The notes: generated from the sequence alone by a model not told the origin. A stretch of DNA of 64,000 bases from Hypericum androsaemum (GCA_963995505.1 OZ023198.1:9105141-9169140), one strand, 5' to 3'; positions 33,611 through 44,996 are shown, counted from the first letter of the stretch. Numbers and translations are program-made.

Positions 33611-33779
33611 TTGGTCTATCCGAAATCTGTAAAAGGGATTTTCGATGGATACCAAGTTCTGACTTTTTAAGTCGGATAATAAGATCCAACAAAAAAAGTC
33701 AGATTTCGATCGATAAATAAAGACCAAAATCTAACTTTTTTCAGCGCTCACTTAGACCCCTCCTCGTCCCGTCCTCACC

Positions 33780-33960
33780 TCCGCTGGCCTCTTCATGCCG
33801 CTCGCCCGTCGCTCACCTCGCCGCTCGCCCGTCGCTCACCTCGCCGCTCGCCCTTCGCCGCTCGCCCGTCGCTCACCTCGCCGCCCGTCGCTCACCTCGC
33901 CGCTCGTCGGCTTGCCTCGCCTCTCAGCTCGTCGGCTCGCCTTGCCTCTCCATCGTCGTC
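33780..33960 (+). repeat. GC-rich minisatellite (CTCGCC/CGCTCACCTCGCCG units)
   Basis: Repeated CGCTCACCTCGCCGCTCGCC blocks of about 23 bp. An 88-codon frame at 33795-34061 reads as RRSP/ARRSPRR repeats, most likely a by-product of the repeat. TTCATTAG|GTAAAT at about 34057 resembles a splice donor, so this may be a leader exon. Confidence 0.6.
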
Positions 33961-34214
33961 ATCGCCTCGTCTGGGTCCGGCTCCGTCGCTCGCCTTTCCA
34001 TCGCCGTTGCCTGCCGTTTCGCTCCATCACCGTCGCCATCTCGCCCGACTTCATTAGGTAAATTTGTTAATTATTTAATTAGTTAATTATTTTAGTTAAT
34101 AGGTTAATTGTTTTGGTTAATTATTTTGGTTAATTTGTGATGTTAGTTAAATAGTTTATTGGTTAATTATTGATGTTGGTTAATTGTCTTGGTTAATAGA
34201 ATAATCTATAGTTA

Positions 34215-34350
34215 ACCAAGGTTAAATTTTTTTGGTCCGACCAGAATTTTGGTCAGACAGGTCCGACCAAAATATGTTACAACCGATTCGACCAAAAAAT
34301 TGGGCAGACCGGTTTGACCAAAATATGGTCAAACCGTTCCGACCAAAATT
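34215..34350. repeat. GGTCCGACCAAAAT repeat cluster
   Basis: Five imperfect copies of GGT(C/T)(C/T)GACCAAAAT in about 130 bp, of the same motif family as the CATGGTTTTAAAA MITEs but without their ends. Confidence 0.6.
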
Positions 34351-34472
34351 TATAACGTTATTTTAATTAATTTTTTGATTAATGTTCTAATTGTTCAATG
34401 CTTGACATAGTTGGATTTGCTAATTTTGTTAATATATTGGTAAGTGGAATTGTATGTCTATTGTGTTGTTTA

Positions 34473-34890
34473 GATATGGATACATAGCCATACAAGCATC
34501 TTTTAGGGAATGGAGGACCCTTAGATATGTCGGTATTAGTGCACCAGGATGTGCACTGTTCTCAGGACGTGTGGAACCGTGAGGTTCGTGAAGAGATTAA
34601 CGATAATCAGGACACATTGTTGAAGATACACCGATGGAAATGGACGGTGTCTCATGTGCAGAATGAGACCTTTATAGCCTATACGAAGGAGGCTGGTTTC
34701 TGGGATGTGTGGTGTATTGGCTGGGTAGTTCTCGAAATGGCATTTGTTACAGCCTTGGTGGAGCGGTGGCGGCCCATATGTTCCATATGCACGTGGTTGA
34801 GATGACAGTTACTCTCCAAGAAGTTGCTGTGTTGTTCGAGTTTCCTATCGATGAACACCCAGTAACAGGGTTGCTGTGTTGGATTTCGGG
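34473..34890 (+). pseudogene. Plant mobile domain (PMD) relic
   Basis: Translation gives EAGFWDVWCIGWVVLEMAFV, then TALVERWRP. After a frame change at about 34770-34780 comes EMTVTLQEVAVLFEFPID followed by VTG. This is the order of the plant mobile domain, found in MAIN/MAIL proteins and in some Mutator-like and Gypsy elements. The reading breaks after VTGLLC and the rest of the domain is missing. It lies inside TIRs on the strand opposite the transposase. PMD function in transposons is unknown. Confidence 0.75.
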
Positions 34891-35044
34891 ATTGTGTTAT
34901 CAAAATAAGAAGAAGACAAAACACCCATGACTAAATGAAAATCCTGGCCGAAATTTACGTCTCAGATAACTGTAGCATAAAATTTACTTTTCAGATAGGG
35001 TTATCAGAAGAAGAAGATAGAACACCCAATAATGTCATTGCACT

Positions 35045-35220
35045 ATGACAACATCGGACATGATAGCACCATGACAAACACCCGTGAGTGGGTGAAGTCT
35101 GAATAGTACACCCGTGACTAATACCGCCACATCTGACATGATAGCACTATGACCGACACCCGTGAGTGGATGTAGTCTGAATAGTACACCCGTGAGTTGG
35201 TGTAGTTTGAAAAGTACACC
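35045..35220 (+). repeat. Imperfect tandem repeat of about 77 bp
   Basis: Two and a half units containing GACATGATAGCAC(C/T)ATGAC, CACCCGTGAGTGG and GTCTGAATAGTACACCCGTGA, inside the Mutator-like element between the PMD relic and the next ORF. Confidence 0.75.
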
Positions 35221-35252
35221 GATGCACGTTATGGCTTTAAATAAGAGGTTGA

Positions 35253-35706
35253 ATGTGCAGTTATTATATGCAATCCAAAGAGAAAAATATTGATATGAAT
35301 CGCAGGGACGAAGAGAGGTGGATACTACCAGATTTCAATGATGATTATAGGCGTGAACGTCTTAGAGATAGGAGAGAGTATTATGTTGGCTTGCGACGGG
35401 AGTGGGTTTTTCGAGCAGCCGAGTCTGGAGTACTTGTAGCAAGTCTACGAATGCTGGCCGCGCCTATTTTGAAAAAGAGGTCGTTGGATGTGGAATGAAA
35501 CAAACGTAGATTCGGTTGAAGTAGCAGTCATAATGACCCGTCAAGAGAATAATCGAATGATGTTGCGACAAAATCGATATCATATGTTAGATTTGGCAAG
35601 GAAGCAAGTGTCAACTTTAGGTAAGAAGCTCTCAGATATGCATAGAGAGAAAGTTATTAACAATGAGGCATATATGTCTGACGAGTACATGTCTAATGAA
35701 GACTAG
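35253..35706 (+). pseudogene. Unidentified small ORF(s) of the Mutator-like element, plus strand
   Basis: Two overlapping frames: 35253-35498 (charged, DEERWILPDFNDDYRRERL) and 35488-35706 (ending REKVINNEAYMSDEYMSNED). Together they could be one gene with a frameshift near 35490. No domain recognised. Composition is strongly charged, as in a DNA- or protein-binding accessory factor. It lies downstream of the PMD relic on the same strand and could be its last exon. The motif ENNRMMLRQNRY partly resembles ENNRIQ-RINTY in the opposite-strand ORF at 35719-35952. Confidence 0.4.
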
Positions 35707-35718
35707 AAGGTACATGTC

Positions 35719-36171
35719 TTAATTGTCTTCATCTGACATTTCAATAGCCGATTCGAATTTATTTCTATAATCTGATGTACCATGTTGTAGCATATATATC
35801 CACTGTCGTACTTCCTGATGTTCACCTGAGTGCATCATCTCTTTAGTCCTATGTTTCCACCAATATGTGTTGATACGCTATTGAATACGATTATTTTCTT
35901 CCCTTATTCGAAAAAGAGCTCTCTGCAAACATTCAGCATCAAAGCGCGACATATTAATGGCTTTTGCTCTAACAACCTTAAGACCAACTCCCTACGCCTC
36001 TGAGCGTAATGTAATTGATTAACCAATACGATAAGTCCATTCGTTCACCATTGTTCGAGCCACATCACACGTGTTCATCATCAATGGGTCCACTGGATAA
36101 TTAAACTCGTCTTCTAAAAACCAGTTCCGACCCTTCAGCTTGAATACATCGCCGAGAGTGTAATGCGTCAT
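35719..36171 (-). pseudogene. Unidentified small ORF(s) of the Mutator-like element, minus strand
   Basis: From the ATG at 36171: MTHYTLGDVFKLKGRNWFLE to a TAA at 36019. A second segment runs from an ATG at 35952 (MSRFDAECLQRALFRIREEN) to a stop at 35719, with one internal TAG. It ends FESAIEMSDEDN, recalling the MSDEYMSNED end of the plus-strand ORF. It lies just downstream of the transposase on the same strand. No known domain. Confidence 0.4.
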
Positions 36172-36759
36172 TATTTTGCTAAAATGGAGTAAAATAAAAC
36201 TTAGACTTCAGACTTATACAAAGAAAGTTTAAGAGTTGAATACATAATACTCAACACAACCTACAGAGAGTTTCAAAAAATATTACAAAGTACAATCCTT
36301 CCAGTTCAAAATTTAATACAATTCAACGTCCATGACAGCGTCTACTCGTACTAGCCTCTCCGGATACAGCTGCCACTTTAGCTGCTTTAGCCGCTCTTGC
36401 CGCCGCAACTGCTCTTACATCAGTACAATTGGCTTTTGTGTGACCCTTGGTTTACAGAGTGTACAGCGGACGAAAGGCACCGTATCCATTTTATTGTGTA
36501 TGCGCTTCCGTGGCTGTCCTCTACCCCTCGCTAATCTTTCATCTGGAATGAGACTTACAACCGTTGGATCTTCAAGATATGGCCAATATTTAGGATTGCC
36601 TAGAGGAACAAACTTAAGTTGGTAGCAAGCTTGCGTGGTTTGCAGGCGATAATACGTATCCACAAATATCTTGTAATCGAGGCCAAGTTTAGTGCAATAC
36701 GCCAACACATGTGAGCACGGATAGTGGTAAGCCTGAAATTTTTCGCAGCCACAAAATCC

Positions 36760-36995
36760 TGTGGCAAGATTAACTGTATGCTTTCTGTCCCCCTTTTTTC
36801 TTCTCATATTGTATCCAGTGCGAACTTCGTACGATCCAACTGTACTGTCAGAAACTCGCACTCTGTGTCAATTATCTTGTGGCAAGATTAACTGTATGCT
36901 TTCTGTCCCCCTTTTTTCTTCTCATATCGTATCAAGTGCGAACTTCGTACGATCCAACTGTACTGTCAGAAACCTGCACTCTGTGTCCATTGGCC
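36760..36995 (-). repeat. 118-bp tandem duplication inside the transposase
   Basis: GTGGCAAGATTAACTGTATG through AGAAAC(T/C)TGCACTCTGTGTC occurs twice head to tail. It repeats the stretch just before the SWIM finger (GSYEVRTGYNMRRKKGDRKH) and breaks the frame. Confidence 0.9.
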
Positions 36996-37946
36996 TTTCC
37001 CTCCCACCGCTCCAACCTGTTTAGGAGCTTCTGTGACATCAGTACTTTTCTAGTACCGCTCTCTTTCATACACTTAGTTGATCTCTCTTTAAAATATTCG
37101 GTTAGCTTGTTAAATGTCTCTGCCACCAAGGCCGTCACCGGTAAACGACGAACTTTTTTGAAGATCATATTTACGCACTCAGCAATATTCGTCGTCATGT
37201 TACCATATCAGCGTCCGCCATCCCACGCTAAGTTCCACTTGGGCAATTCCTGTTCATACATCCAGTTGAACACCTCCTGGTCGACTTTCCATATCTCTCG
37301 CATATTAGCTTACAACTTCCACAGTTGAGCTTCCATTCTTACAACCAACATAGTAATAATATTAAATATGGAGTAACAACTTGTAAAATAGTTTTAGACT
37401 ACAAAACATTTGAGCATGTCACCTACAATCTTCATGACATTCCTTATGGCGTCGTTCTTGAAGTGTTTGTTAAGATTGCTTGCTACGTGTCGAAGATAAT
37501 ATCGATGGGGCAGTATCACTGTCTTCTCCCCAACCATACACCGTATTCATTGCCTTTAATATGCATGCTTATTGATCAGAAATAACACATATTCTGTGCC
37601 GGCCAGGCGTGACGTGCATCCAGACTTGTTCCACGAACTACGGCCAACTATCCGTGTTCTCACCCTCAACCAGAGCAAATGCTATTGAAATTATAGCATT
37701 ATTACGATCAATTGCAGCGGCGATCATGAGGACATGCTTGTATTTTTCAAATAAGAATGTTCCATCAATCTCCAAGACAGGCATGCAATGTTTGAAATCT
37801 TCAATGCTTGAAGCTCCAGAAAACTCGCTTAAAGATCTTTGTTCCAAGCATCAGTGCTTCCATATATTGGTCGCAACCAGGGAGGGTGTGATAATATTCT
37901 CATTCAACAACACTTCCAGGATTCTTTGCCTTGCATGCCGCAAACC

Positions 37947-38466
37947 TAAGGGTGAGCATTTAATCCGATATCCGATGTCCGAATCCGAATCCGAAATTTT
38001 TTTCGAATTTGGATTCGGATAATTTTTTATTCGGATTCGGATTCGGATTATCCGAAATTTTTAGTTCGGATTCGGATTCGGATAAAAAAAATTAAGTTCG
38101 GATATCCGAACTTAATTGGACCTGTTTCTAAAAAAAACTTAATTGGGCCTGGGCTGTAAAACCATCCTTCTTAAATAAGTAACAGAAACTATCTAAAAAC
38201 TAACGAGCCCTACAACTAATTCTTGAGAACCTCACCCCTAAAAAAAATATCGAGAACCTCTCTAACCCTAAAAGACAAAATTGCCGACAACTTTATCCTC
38301 CACCCTACAACCAGCTTTATCCGAATCCGAATCCGAAAAAAGTTCAGATATTCGGATAATTCACTTTTCGAATTCGGATTCGGATAGTAAAATTTTTAGT
38401 TCGGATAGTTCGGATAGTTTGAAATTCAGATAGTTCGGATTCGGATAATCTGAATGCTCACTCTTA
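37947..38466. mobile_element. hAT MITE inserted in the transposase
   Basis: 520 bp with TIRs TAAGGGTGAGCATT and the inverse of AATGCTCACTCTTA. A perfect 8-bp target duplication CGCAAACC lies at 37939-37946 and 38467-38474. Both arms are rich in TTCGGATTCGGAT repeats. Removing it rejoins the transposase coding sequence (LPQWFA / GLRHARQRI). Confidence 0.92.
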
Positions 38467-39599
38467 CGCAAACCATTGCGGAAGGCGATTGTAAAATTCT
38501 TGCCAATCCCCTCATAAATCTTGAAATGCCTTCTCTTTTGCCCACCAAGTCTTCGTATACGAGGGTCTAAACTTTAGATGGTCGTGGATCTCCGACCTTA
38601 AAGTGGACACACGAATTTCTGGTTGTTCCTCTACTCGTTTCTTAATAATTTGTGCAATGAAAGCATAAGTGAGTTGTTTATGATCCTGCCACTTCCGTAG
38701 TCGACCACAGGTAGGGGTAGGTGTGTTTCACTATTTTCCAAGGACTAAAAAGTGTGCCCTTTCTTTTCTGTGAGACACGGATCTGCTATTTGCAATCACC
38801 CGTTTCTCATTTTTTACACTTCACAGAGAAAGTTTCTGGCCTTGTTTCTTTTCGGACAAACTCACGCCCATCTTTCATTACGAACGTCATGATCTCCCTC
38901 ATTTTATCAAATTTGCTCCTCCAAATCATACCCTCTTTCAATAAACTAGAATAAGTTTCATTTATTGATCTGTCACAATCCCATTCTTCAGCATAAACAG
39001 TCATCGATGATTGTTGACCAGGCTCAGTAAGAGCGTGTTGACCGTATTGTTGTTCTCCGTATTATTGTTCCTCTTCTTCTACTCTGTCTGTTTCATCTTC
39101 GTCATCTTCTGCTTCGTCTTCTACATCTTCTCCTTCTTAGTCCAAAGAAGTTAATTATGGTATGTAGCATTATCGTAACATCTTCCTAATCGTTAATAAA
39201 CATTGGACCAAATTGTCCTCTTCCAAATGGAAATCTAAATATTAACGGTCCAAAATCTTCATTTGCACCTATTGGGATCTTTTCATCTACTTTTTTCCGC
39301 AAGATATTATATCTGACAAATTCTTCATGAACCTTCAACTTCTGTTTCTCACCACCTTCGTAATCAAAACCGGTTTTATTGTTGTTGAAAATTACTCCAT
39401 CGTATTTCAACTTTATTCTTATAACCCGGTTAGCCATTATTAAGACTACAAAAAAGCAATTCTATATTAGCTTAACAAAACATAATTTATATTAAGAAAA
39501 TTATCATATAAACATGCATCCTTCTCCATCATTTTTTTCGTCCAACCGCGATAACGAAGCAGATAACACAATTCGACCATAATTTACCAAGAAAAGAAG

Positions 39600-39880
39600 C
39601 TCACAATCCAACCGGTCAGTGGCCCAGTCGGAAAGCACAAAAAAATGTACTCACGGTCCGACCGGTCCAACTGGTTCACTCGATCCAACAAGTCCGACCA
39701 ATTCACTCGATCCAACTGGTTAGACCAGCCTATCAGACCGGTCTGATCAATTTAACTTACCATACCGGTCGGACCAATGGGGTTGAAAAATTTTATACCC
39801 GGCCCAACCCTAAAATTTTCATCCAATCACCTAAGAAACTCGAAAAATATGCCTGGGTTGGCCACCGGGTCATTTTCTAG
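39600..39880. repeat. GGTCCGACCGGT-rich segment
   Basis: Many GGTCCGACCGGTCC, GACCGGTCTGATC and CCGGTCGGACC strings, related to the MITE family at 10941 and 24133. No terminal inverted repeats or target duplication were found here. It lies upstream of the transposase start. Confidence 0.5.
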
Positions 39881-40239
39881 AAAAATGTTCTCAACATTAT
39901 AAATATTTAGAGAAAAGTAAATAAATGACGATGATTTTTTCCTAAAATTAGTATATCTAAAACAACCACAAAAAAATAAATCAAAGTACATTATGTACCT
40001 ATGAACTAAAATATATTAATTATACATAATTAATAAGCAAACTTTACATATAAATCAAAGTATTTAAGTAAATTAACTACCTCAAAAGCAGAGAGGGATG
40101 AATGGTAGTCACCGGCAACGAATGAATGGAAAAACTGCTTAGATATCTCATTTATATAGCCAAACAACGAAAATCTACTTTACAGATTCTTGATTGGGTT
40201 ATCGACCAAGAATTTAATAAAAAAGTCGGATCTTGGTCC

Positions 40240-40478
40240 TTCCAAGAATCGGTGAAAAAAGTTAGATCTTGGACCAAGATCAGACTTTTTTCGCCGGATG
40301 ATAGAGTCGCCAAAAAAGTCAGATCTCGGTCATCCGACGAAAAAAGTCAGATCTTGGTCCAAGATCAGACTTTTTTTTGGCGTCCGTGTCATATGGACAC
40401 CGCGTCTGCAATACTTTAAAATCAGACATTTTTTTCACAAAATGTGGTGAATAGTAACACCATTCAGACAAAAAACCC
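40240..40478 (-). repeat. Right TIR of the Mutator-like element
   Basis: The inverse of the left TIR, ending CACCATTCAGACAAAAAACCC just before the target duplication. Includes TCAGATCTTGGTCCAAGATC palindromic units. Confidence 0.85.
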
Positions 40479-40521
40479 GTGTAGGTGGGGAAGGAGGGGC
40501 ATGCCAAAGGCAAATCAGAGT

Positions 40522-40940
40522 TGTTAAATCCTTCGAAAATTGATTACCACACATTACAAAATAACCATATTGAATTATTATCTTTTGTAGCACAAACCTA
40601 TCTTCTAGGTATGCCGTAGGATCAATAGAGGTTGTCAGTGGTCATCTTCACGTACTAGAAATAGGGATTGCGTTTCACCGCGTTAAAGCCATGGGATTCT
40701 CCTGGAGAAGAAACCACTGTGTATTTTTTCTGTATCCGTATAAGTGTCCCTCCCGTAAGACCCCTTATACGTATTTAATGAGATATTCCAGGATGAGAGA
40801 GGGGGCAGATGAGTTATCACGTATAACAAACTCTACCCACTCCTAATCTTTTTAAATTTTAATTAGAAGATTTTCGAGGAGATTCAAATCTAAACTTTTT
40901 TAATTAATTAACTTATGGATAATTATGGGTGATACCAACA
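40522..40940 (-). repeat. LTR of a truncated Copia element
   Basis: 419 bp, forward TGTTAAATCC...GATACCAACA, that is TGTTGGTATC...GATTTAACA on the element's own strand. The purine tract GTGTGAGTGGGAGA abuts it at 40941-40954, marking it as the 3' LTR of a minus-strand element. No partner LTR lies in the window. Confidence 0.75.
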
Positions 40941-42480
40941 TCTCCCACTCACACATGATTGACCATTCTCTCATTTTTGTGATGGGCAAATAGGCCACGC
41001 GACCAGCTTACATCTAGTGCACTTAGTTGAACCCAAGAGCACATTGCAGCCGCTTCGATGATATCATCTCGATTAACACTTCCATCATATAAAGTACGCC
41101 TTACCCTAGGTCTTATCTCATATTTTATTATTTTCATATGTGATTTTTGAAATAATCTATCCGTGTTCACTATTGTATTCCTGTCAACACAATAGGCATG
41201 TTAGTGAACCACGAAGCTTCTAGAATGTGATGGATATAAAACCTTTTCATGTTACAATATCTCTTCCAACATGGTCTAGCTAGCTTTTCCAATTAGCCTT
41301 GTCATGTTGAATCTAAGCTATGACCTTTTATAGACTTTCCTAGCTCACAGTACGTTAAGGATCTTAAGGTTTAAGTTTTGAAAACCATAGTTTTCGGTGT
41401 TGGTCTCACAAAAGGAAAAATAAAATTACTTTTTAATAAATTTATTTTTCATCAATTGATTGTAAAGCATACTTGACATGAACCATGTGTTACTGTGTTC
41501 TTTCCTCCAAAAGGAGTGTACGTCTCTCACTAATAAGACCATACTAGAGTAATCTCCTCGATATTTACGAATAACAGCTTTAGTCTATCCAAAGACTAGG
41601 CTATCAAGATAAAATTATGGCAAGTCCATTTAAGCCCTCAGATTCCATATAATACTTATAAGTTCTGAAAACTTATTTAATACATCATATAGCATGCATC
41701 ATCAATCATCTTGAGCTATAATAAGACCATTTCTTGTAATTAAGCAAGCCAATATTCATATTTTAAAATATGCTCTCGATAATTAATGATGTTCTAAACT
41801 TGCCTCATCTCAATCAAGAATCAACCCATTGACTCCCATTGTGGTAAATACCCGTGTGAATGAGCTACTTTTCTGTCTGACATACATTGAAGTAAATGTT
41901 ACAAAAATAAATATTCACACAATATGTATATTGCTGAAACAACTTACTTTTATTGAATAATCGATTAATTACAATATGAGCAAATACTAACATCTATGCA
42001 AACCCTGGAACCTAATATGTCACAAAAACATCTCTAGACAGACCCTTAGTCATTGGATTTGCAATCATATCCTGAGTAGGTATATGTATTACGCTCACTT
42101 TATTACAGGCAAGCATATCCTAACAATGTGATATTTGATGTCTATATACTTCGATCTGCCATAAAATTTTGGATTCTTAGCATAAACTATCGACAGTTGA
42201 TTATCGCAAAATAAACTCACTGGTTCTTAGAGCCGGTTAAGGACAAATGGTTCAAGAATCTGTTCACTACTTACTGTCCCAAAAGCATAGCAGATATCTT
42301 GCCTTGTACACAACATAACATATATAGACAACCCACCACGCACACTACATTAATCATATCTTTCTTTTGCTGCGCTATTTTAGGACACATGTGTATGTTG
42401 AGATTATGACCCTTGACGATTGGAAATTATCTGAGATTACTGTTAAATCGTTATACTACTTTGCAGATATATGTCTCTCT
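40941..42480 (-). mobile_element. Truncated Copia element interior
   Basis: The minus strand carries the RNase H end at about 42015-42270: PVSLFCDNQLSIVYAKNPKF, then YGRSKYIDIKYHIVR, and in another frame THIP-like TQDMIANPMTKGLSRDVFV. The next 1 kb toward the LTR is an untranslated tail. Everything upstream of RNase H is missing, so the element was truncated near 42300-42480. Confidence 0.75.
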
Positions 42481-42700
42481 TTTTTACTAAATTACAAATT
42501 TTATTAATCAAAGAAAAGAAAATGTTAAAAATTGGGAGAGAAAAGAGAGAACCCAAAAAACCCATAGGACAAACAAGAAACTACTCAGGCTAGCCCACAT
42601 GTTAGGTAATCCTGAGGAGCCTGCTGCTACAACTAGCGACTACGCTATTTCACTGGAAACACCATCTTCATCCTCATGGATCATGTCATGATGCAGTTTT
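42481..42700 (-). mobile_element. LINE 3' end (minus strand)
   Basis: On the minus strand the sequence ends GATTAATAAAATTTG...AGTAAAAAAG, a polyadenylation signal plus a short A-rich tail. Upstream is a frame ending IHEDEDGVSSEIA. No diagnostic domain, so LINE identity is inferred from the next feature. Confidence 0.45.
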
Positions 42701-42839
42701 GAAGTTTTACGGCCATTTGGTCTCCAATTTACATGGAGTAATAGGCAGGAGGACGATGGTTTATAACCTCATATTTGGCTCACCTTGTTTCCAGCTACAT
42801 GAGTGGAAGCGCTTCCTTGGATTAACTCCGACCTTAGCA

Positions 42840-43197
42840 CGTTGTTGTGCAGCATCTGAGAGGTGGAGACCCCGCCTAAAGAGCAACGTTTTCATTTCGA
42901 GTCCATGTGGCTTCGGCACCCGAACATCTCTAATCATGTGGAGGAGGGTGGAATGGCCTTGGAGAGGGGCGTAATATCTGTGACAAGTTGGCGAATTGTG
43001 CCGAAAAATTTTAATTCTGGGAAAGAGGTACGATCGACAATGTGAGAAAGGGAAAGAAGAAATTGGAAGAGGAGATTAAAAGTATACAAAAGTTCCCTTT
43101 AACAATTGCAAGTCGGGAAAGGTTACATGTATGTTGGAAGGAGTGGGAGGAATTTCTGGTCCGGGAGGAGACGTTGTCGGCGCATATAAGACTCTAA
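42840..43197 (+). pseudogene. LINE ORF2 fragment (between endonuclease and RT)
   Basis: The frame at 42863 reads KEQRFHFESMWLRHPNISNH, typical of the segment between the L1 endonuclease and RT (the FRFE.MWL.HP pattern). After a stop and frame change comes KKKLEEEIKSIQ...WKEWEEFLVREETL, matching the helix before the RT domain. It ends in a stop near 43197; the RT itself is absent. Confidence 0.65.
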
Positions 43198-43624
43198 AGC
43201 TTCTGTAGTATTCAGGAGATACTTTTACAAATCTTAAAATAAGTCTATCGTGACTCGTGACAACCAAAAGCGAAGCGACCTATCAAATTTTGTCATTTCA
43301 ATTTTCTCAATTTTTGAAAGATGGTAAATTTGTACTTGATTGTCAGAATATAAATTTTTTAGGAGCAAAGTAAAAATATATAATTTTTATTTCGCATATA
43401 CCCCGACCAATTTTCCGGTCTCAATTATGACAATTAAGTGTTTATCGTAATCAGAGTATTCTCCATCCCTTCTCTAGAGTTCAGAATTTCACAAACCAGA
43501 GACATAATTGTCGTAGAAAATTGGAAAACTTTTTTGATCTCAGGATTCAACCGGACCGAATTATTCAAGAACTGATAATCGTTTAAATTATAAAAGAAAA
43601 AACTCAGAAGTCTCGAGAGTTTTG
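43198..43624. other. Intergenic
   Basis: No gene or element was recognised. Confidence 0.35.
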
Positions 43625-44333
43625 TATAATACACTAGGAGGTGGATTACTTAGTCCATAAGTTTTAAAAAATTGAACTCGTTAGTCCCTTTAACCAATTT
43701 TTATCATAGATTAAAACATGAAATGAATAAAAAACCCTAAGCTCACATAAAAAAATTTCAACATTATAAAAAATTCACCACACCGTAAAAAACATTAAGT
43801 CATCCAAAGAAAAAAAACCTAAGCCTCTAACAAAGAATTCCAAACCCCAAATAAAATACCCTCCTTTTTAAAAGAAAAACATATCACTTCATCCATTAGG
43901 ACCGGAAATTTTGACCCGGAAATTTCCGGTTGGTAAGGTTTTTTTCCCAAACTTGGAAATAAAACCATATTTTCCCCCGAATCGCGTACTGGTACTCACA
44001 TCCATCGCAAACAGAAAAGCACACATCAAAATTCTTCTCACAAATTCGAAACCAAATTCAATCCTTCAAACGTTGTCACGAACTCCAGCCCGAGAAACGG
44101 TGGAAAGAATGAGACAGAGAAAGAGAAAGGCTCTAGGTGACCCTTACCCGACGGCGGTTGCGAGAAAGAGAAAGGCTCTAGGCTCTAGGTAACCCCAAAT
44201 CGATTTCTTCCCAAATCCCCTGGCTCTTCTCTCTCTGTGTCCATCCCCTCCCCTCCCCTTCACCGCCGGAGATACCCAAAACGAAGCTTCAAAGTCCAGG
44301 CCATCTCTATTCCCCTTCAGTTGATGAAGATAG

Positions 44334-44994
44334 TGTTGGGTTTGAATGCATTTTTTAATGCATTTGGTCCAAAGTGGAAAGACCCAAAGTGGAGGCCCAA
44401 AAGGGAAATAAATGAGGCAATACCACATTGATTAGAGCAAGGAGGATTTCCTTGTTTATAAGGAATTCCCCTCCTTGCCTCTCAACTTGATTGGCTACCC
44501 AAAAGGCTGACCCACCGCTAGCTGCACCATCCGAGCACGCGCTCGCGCGTGTGCGTGTGCGCATGGCGCATTGGACGCAGGTCGCAGTGGGCGCTTTGTG
44601 GCGCACTTGGCACTTCGCATGTGCGCATTGTCTGGAGGAGCCTTTAGTATTTTGCCCGGGCTCGGAGGCAGTTGCGCAACTACCGAAGAGGCACGAAAGG
44701 ATGGAATGTCCAGGAGACTTCCAGAAGGCCGAAGGGATGCAAGATTCCTCGCGAAAGGGCGCCAGCGCAGCCTGGAGCGCCTGGAAGGATCCAGAAGCGT
44801 TCGCCCAAAAGTTTCGAGATACGTGTGCAACAGTCTTGGAAACGCCCTAAACAATCGTTGTATCTTGGGGACGATTGCCGAAGCCCGTACCGCACTGAAA
44901 TATACGGGGCAATCTCGTCTTACGGAGAAAGTGTCCAACACTTGCCTCGACTGAAGTAGATCCTAATCAAGTACACCAACTCCGACAAACAACA
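44334..44994 (+). repeat. Left LTR of the Copia element (661 bp, promoter deleted)
   Basis: Compared with the right LTR it lacks 267 bp (equivalent to 49954-50220), which contain both TATA boxes, and it lacks the CACGAG hexamer array. It retains about 90 bp (near 44629-44700) absent from the right LTR. The 3' end CCGACAAACAACA matches the solo LTR at 54538-54550. Confidence 0.92.
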
Positions 44995-44996
44995 AT

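Larger units (their letters stand above)
36323..39437 (-). pseudogene. MuDR-type transposase relic
   Basis: The N-terminus MANRVIRIKLKYDGVI starts at 39437, with RFPFGRGQFGPMFIND near 39190, then acidic linkers. The MULE catalytic region follows: DGTFLFEKY and VISD (two catalytic acids) at about 37790 and 37580, then NIAECVNMIF with the third acid near 37190. A SWIM zinc finger CGCEKF...YPCSH is at about 36750. The C-terminus is a CCHC knuckle split by a frameshift (CTLCK in one frame, GHTKANC in the next), ending at the TGA 36323-36325. Damage includes several stops, frameshifts, a 118-bp tandem duplication and a 520-bp MITE. The intact enzyme would cut and join element ends. Confidence 0.88.
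33375..40478 (-). mobile_element. Complete Mutator-like element (7.1 kb) with MuDR-type transposase
   Basis: TIRs of about 230 bp: the left GAATGGTGTTACTATTCACC, GACGCGGTGTCCA and ACGGACGCCAAAAAAA are all inverted at the right end. The 9-bp target duplication GTGTATGTG (33366-33374) / GTGTAGGTG (40479-40487) differs at one base. Contents in order: GC-rich tandem repeat, plant-mobile-domain relic (plus), two small ORFs (plus and minus, converging near 35710), transposase relic (minus), and a 520-bp hAT MITE inserted in the transposase. The convergent layout from the two TIRs resembles maize MuDR. All genes look broken, so the element is not autonomous now. Confidence 0.9.

Noticed and set aside
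33795..34061. Arg/Ser/Pro-rich 88-codon frame
   Set aside because: Product of a GC-rich minisatellite; the peptide simply repeats with the DNA unit.
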